DNA of 23,572 nt, from assembly GCA_964458655.1 (NCBI GenBank), contig CAYWJT010000046.1, positions 1 to 23,572 of the forward strand. The letters are read 5' to 3'. The notes beneath the pieces are model-generated. The model saw only the letters and a program-made list of their open reading frames with translations. It did no database searches and had not been told where the DNA came from. Shown piece after piece: positions 22,901-23,572 of the stretch (its first letter is position 1; each line of letters begins with the position of its first letter). The position numbers and the translations under genes were made by a program. The stretch is from CAYWJT01 sp964458655. Lineage in GTDB: Bacteria > Acidobacteriota > Aminicenantia > Aminicenantales > Saccharicenantaceae.

Positions 22901-23016
22901 CTGGGGCTCGACAGGACGAGAATAAACAACACCGCTGCGACGCACACCGCCGCGCCAGCGAGCTTCGTCACGCATCTTGTTGAGCTGCTTTCGCTTCCGG
23001 CTTGTGCATGCATCAC
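19945..23016 (-). CDS. CBM9-like/DUF5916 outer-membrane beta-barrel protein
   Basis: A 1023-residue protein. It starts at GTG 23016 (or ATG 23013), after AGGGAG. A membrane/signal helix (about 19-40) is followed by an Ala/Ser/Pro/Thr-rich linker (about 80-150). Then comes a CBM9-like domain (about 166-360: PVRLDGLLEEEDWRAA, TEVWVAYDDSNLYVA, DSDWFFFAVDPYFDRRSGY, WEARAARVADGWTLEMRVPF). DUF5916 follows from about 375 (NLTLDVSVNPDFGQVEVDPA, EEKRPFFIEGASTF), a long barrel of Tyr/Trp-rich strands ending VFLVKFSYRFDL. Such proteins are outer-membrane porin-like proteins of unknown cargo, common in Acidobacteriota and Bacteroidota, presumed to handle polymers. A GATAAT element lies 29-34 nt upstream of the GTG. 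The N-terminal 150 residues are atypically low in complexity. Family firm, role unclear. Confidence 0.9.
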   Translation of the reverse strand: MMHAQAGSESSSTRCVTKLAGAAVCVAAVLFILVLSSPSLKAAASVSLSAAASGSSYEERAGKSARFDVRLSAENCTSCEPVSAPAGPETEPGDSRAHGNAPAKARASVPENERASTSAPASAPASTPSPTPANASAPTSSRASQNAPRPADIDKEALKKAQELKVVQAFRLASPVRLDGLLEEEDWRAASHVPVTDFLQSDPVDGAPASERTEVWVAYDDSNLYVAAYCRDSDPKGVIGLLGRRDSLVDSDWFFFAVDPYFDRRSGYLFGVNPAGSIYDAVLSNDVNDDESWDGVWEARAARVADGWTLEMRVPFDQLRFSRREAYVWGVNFKRVVKRRNERSAFVWVPKDDSAFVSRFARLEGIAGIDPGRRVELYPYTVGQAQFRPAEPGNPFETGHRYTGNAGFDLKVGLKSNLTLDVSVNPDFGQVEVDPAVINLSAYETYYEEKRPFFIEGASTFNNFGRGGVYLNANLNWPNPRLFYSRRIGRAPQGYPEHEGYTRLPDRTTILGAFKLTGRVGAGWNLSLVNAVTAREFASVDDLENRYRDEVEPLTYYGVLRAQKDINDGQQGIGVMATAVVRDLDNESLSAVLNRNAFSLAADGWSFLDKKRSWVVGGWFGGTFIEGSKDDIYRLQRSSMHYFQRPDADHLSLDPEATSLSGWAGEFKLARQQGRSLILLTAGALSPGFDPNDAGYQSSGSDLVNFMGLYGFQWTKPGKVLRQWLLIGGFARQYDFGWNKTFDAWVLSFQGTLANWWNFESVLGYYPENLSSRLTRGGPLALLPPGWLAELSLGGDSRKPVVLRGELHYQHTESKETEWSADLSLRWKPRTNLSVSVGPMVARELNETQWLRRVEDPLMTDTYGSRYVFGRIDQRIVAAEFRVNWIFTPRLSLQAYLQPFIAVGKYDRFKQLNRPRAYDYLVYGEGGSTIAPDDGSWLIDPDGPGPAPAFSLYDPDFNYKSMRGTVVLRWEYRPGSLLYLVWTQNRADYSYAGDLSLWRDLGSLFTAPGDNVFLVKFSYRFDL
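22567..22779 (-). repeat. Low-complexity Ala/Ser/Pro/Thr linker within the DUF5916 gene
   Basis: Residues about 80-150 consist mostly of Ala, Ser, Pro and Thr with AS(A/T)PA-like short repeats. The DNA carries local GCGGGCGCGCT-type repeats (about 22642-22665). It links the membrane/signal segment to the CBM9-like domain and may be a surface spacer or a replication-slippage expansion. Confidence 0.7.
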
Positions 23017-23366
23017 CCGTGCTCCCTAAGTAAGATTTGTCGAGATTATCTCTATCTTTTACGAAAAAAAGGTCTTAAAAGTTTCACGTTTTCGCGCGCG
23101 ACGCGTCAAGTTGAGTTCATAATTACTAGGATATTCTATGCGCGCTTCAGATTGCTACATAAGCTACTAGGGATGCCTTTGCGCGCTCCATGGTCTCCTG
23201 GGATCTTACCACTTTTGATATAGATACCGATTGTTCATTCGATTTCGCAGTCGAAGAGAGCTTACGATGGCTTTCCTCCTATGGCATATTGCGAACTTCA
23301 CTGTACATTAGCGATGGTCTTCATCCTGTGGTAAATCACGTGCTTCACTGTACACTAGCTGCGCTG
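23017..23366. other. AT-rich, gene-poor region upstream of the DUF5916 gene
   Basis: About 350 nt visibly richer in A/T than the rest of the window. Both strands are broken by stops or carry frames with no recognisable protein. It contains the possible -10 (GATAAT, minus strand, 23050-23045) of the DUF5916 gene and a near-perfect direct repeat at 23296-23359. The composition suggests recent acquisition together with the IS3 remnant. Confidence 0.5.
23296..23359 (+). repeat. Two copies of a 17-mer with one mismatch, 47 bp apart
   Basis: CTTCACTGTACATTAGC (23296-23312) and CTTCACTGTACACTAGC (23343-23359) differ at one base and include the palindrome TGTACA. They lie just before the transposase remnant. 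Seen directly; meaning unknown, possibly element-internal repeats or protein-binding sites. Confidence 0.75.
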
Positions 23367-23480
23367 GATGAGGATAAGGTGCTTGTGGAGGTCTGGGGAA
23401 AGGTCTACAATCGGCTCAGGCCGCGCAGCTCCTTGGGATATGGACCGCCTTCGCCGGAGACGCAAGAGGTCGGAAGGTAA
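23367..23480 (+). pseudogene. C-terminal remnant of an IS3-type transposase (orfB, integrase core)
   Basis: The open frame starting at 23190 ends in VEVWGKVYNRLRPRSSLGYG then PPSPETQEVGR and a stop. This is the hallmark tail of IS3-family DDE transposases (YNxxRPHSSLGYRPPAPE), here with Arg for His and Gly for Arg. The preceding residues (EDKVLVEVW) fit the helix just before it. The DDE catalytic domain itself and any inverted repeats or orfA are not visible upstream, so I call it a decayed fragment; about the last 30 residues are recognisable. No IS end could be assigned. Confidence 0.65.
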
Positions 23481-23572
23481 TTTCTTGGGGTGGCATGACC
23501 TGCCCCCTAACATTGTACCAGCCCTAGAGTGAACGTTCCCACGGCCTGCGCCTCCGGCGCCGGCGGCCTGTA
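23481..23572. other. Window tail without recognised features
   Basis: Ninety-two nt after the transposase remnant. Direct inspection shows no gene, hairpin terminator or IS inverted repeat. The last 30 nt are GC-rich (GGCGCCGGCGG), so normal chromosomal composition probably resumes here. Confidence 0.4.

Overview
The window reads as chromosomal DNA from a GC-rich, Gram-negative-type bacterium. The best guess is an Acidobacteriota or Candidatus Aminicenantota relative. That placement is inferred from a SusC/Oar-style TonB-dependent receptor with a carboxypeptidase-regulatory-like N-terminus, a CBM9/DUF5916 outer-membrane protein, several Sec/lipoprotein/Tat-exported enzymes and strong GC3 bias. 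No rRNA, tRNA, CRISPR array or phage module was seen.

Layout. 84-2655: a secreted coiled-coil protein with its own terminator, then a Tat-exported PLP aminotransferase followed by a small secreted protein. 2861-3647: a redox pair, a TTG-started glutaredoxin overlapping a ferredoxin:thioredoxin-reductase-like protein fused to a rubredoxin-type domain. 3952-7062: the large TonB-dependent receptor with a long leader. 7163-7869: a Phd/YefM-VapC toxin-antitoxin pair behind an AT-rich promoter that carries an imperfect palindrome. 8157-10360: an M48 lipoprotein metalloprotease, then a two-gene unit of a DUF5674 protein and a small helical protein. 10525-14112: an exported M24B aminopeptidase-like protein and an M1 aminopeptidase with HEAT repeats, probably one operon. 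14180-17005 (minus): a lipoprotein YtcJ-type amidohydrolase and a PHP-domain phosphoesterase-like protein. 17127-19644: a GT21 (ceramide-glucosyltransferase-like) enzyme overlapping a MurG/MGDG-synthase-like GT-B protein. 19945-23016 (minus): the CBM9/DUF5916 protein. 23017-23572: an AT-rich, apparently gene-free stretch ending in the C-terminal scrap of an IS3-type transposase.

Together the genes suggest a cell that degrades external peptides and polymers (two aminopeptidases, an M48 protease, an amidohydrolase, a TonB receptor, a DUF5916 porin-like protein) and makes glycolipids.

Two cross-cutting signals stand out. First, a family of GGTGCC/GGCACC palindromic hairpins lies just past the 3' ends of several genes; two copies are perfect 13- and 18-bp stems. 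Second, at least three genes have an ATG only 6-7 nt after a good -10 hexamer and no Shine-Dalgarno, implying leaderless mRNAs beside ordinary SD-led genes. I see no single complete novel system. The best candidates for a second look are the FTR-rubredoxin/glutaredoxin pair, the DUF5674 two-gene unit, and the divergent PHP/glycosyltransferase locus with its repeated octamer.
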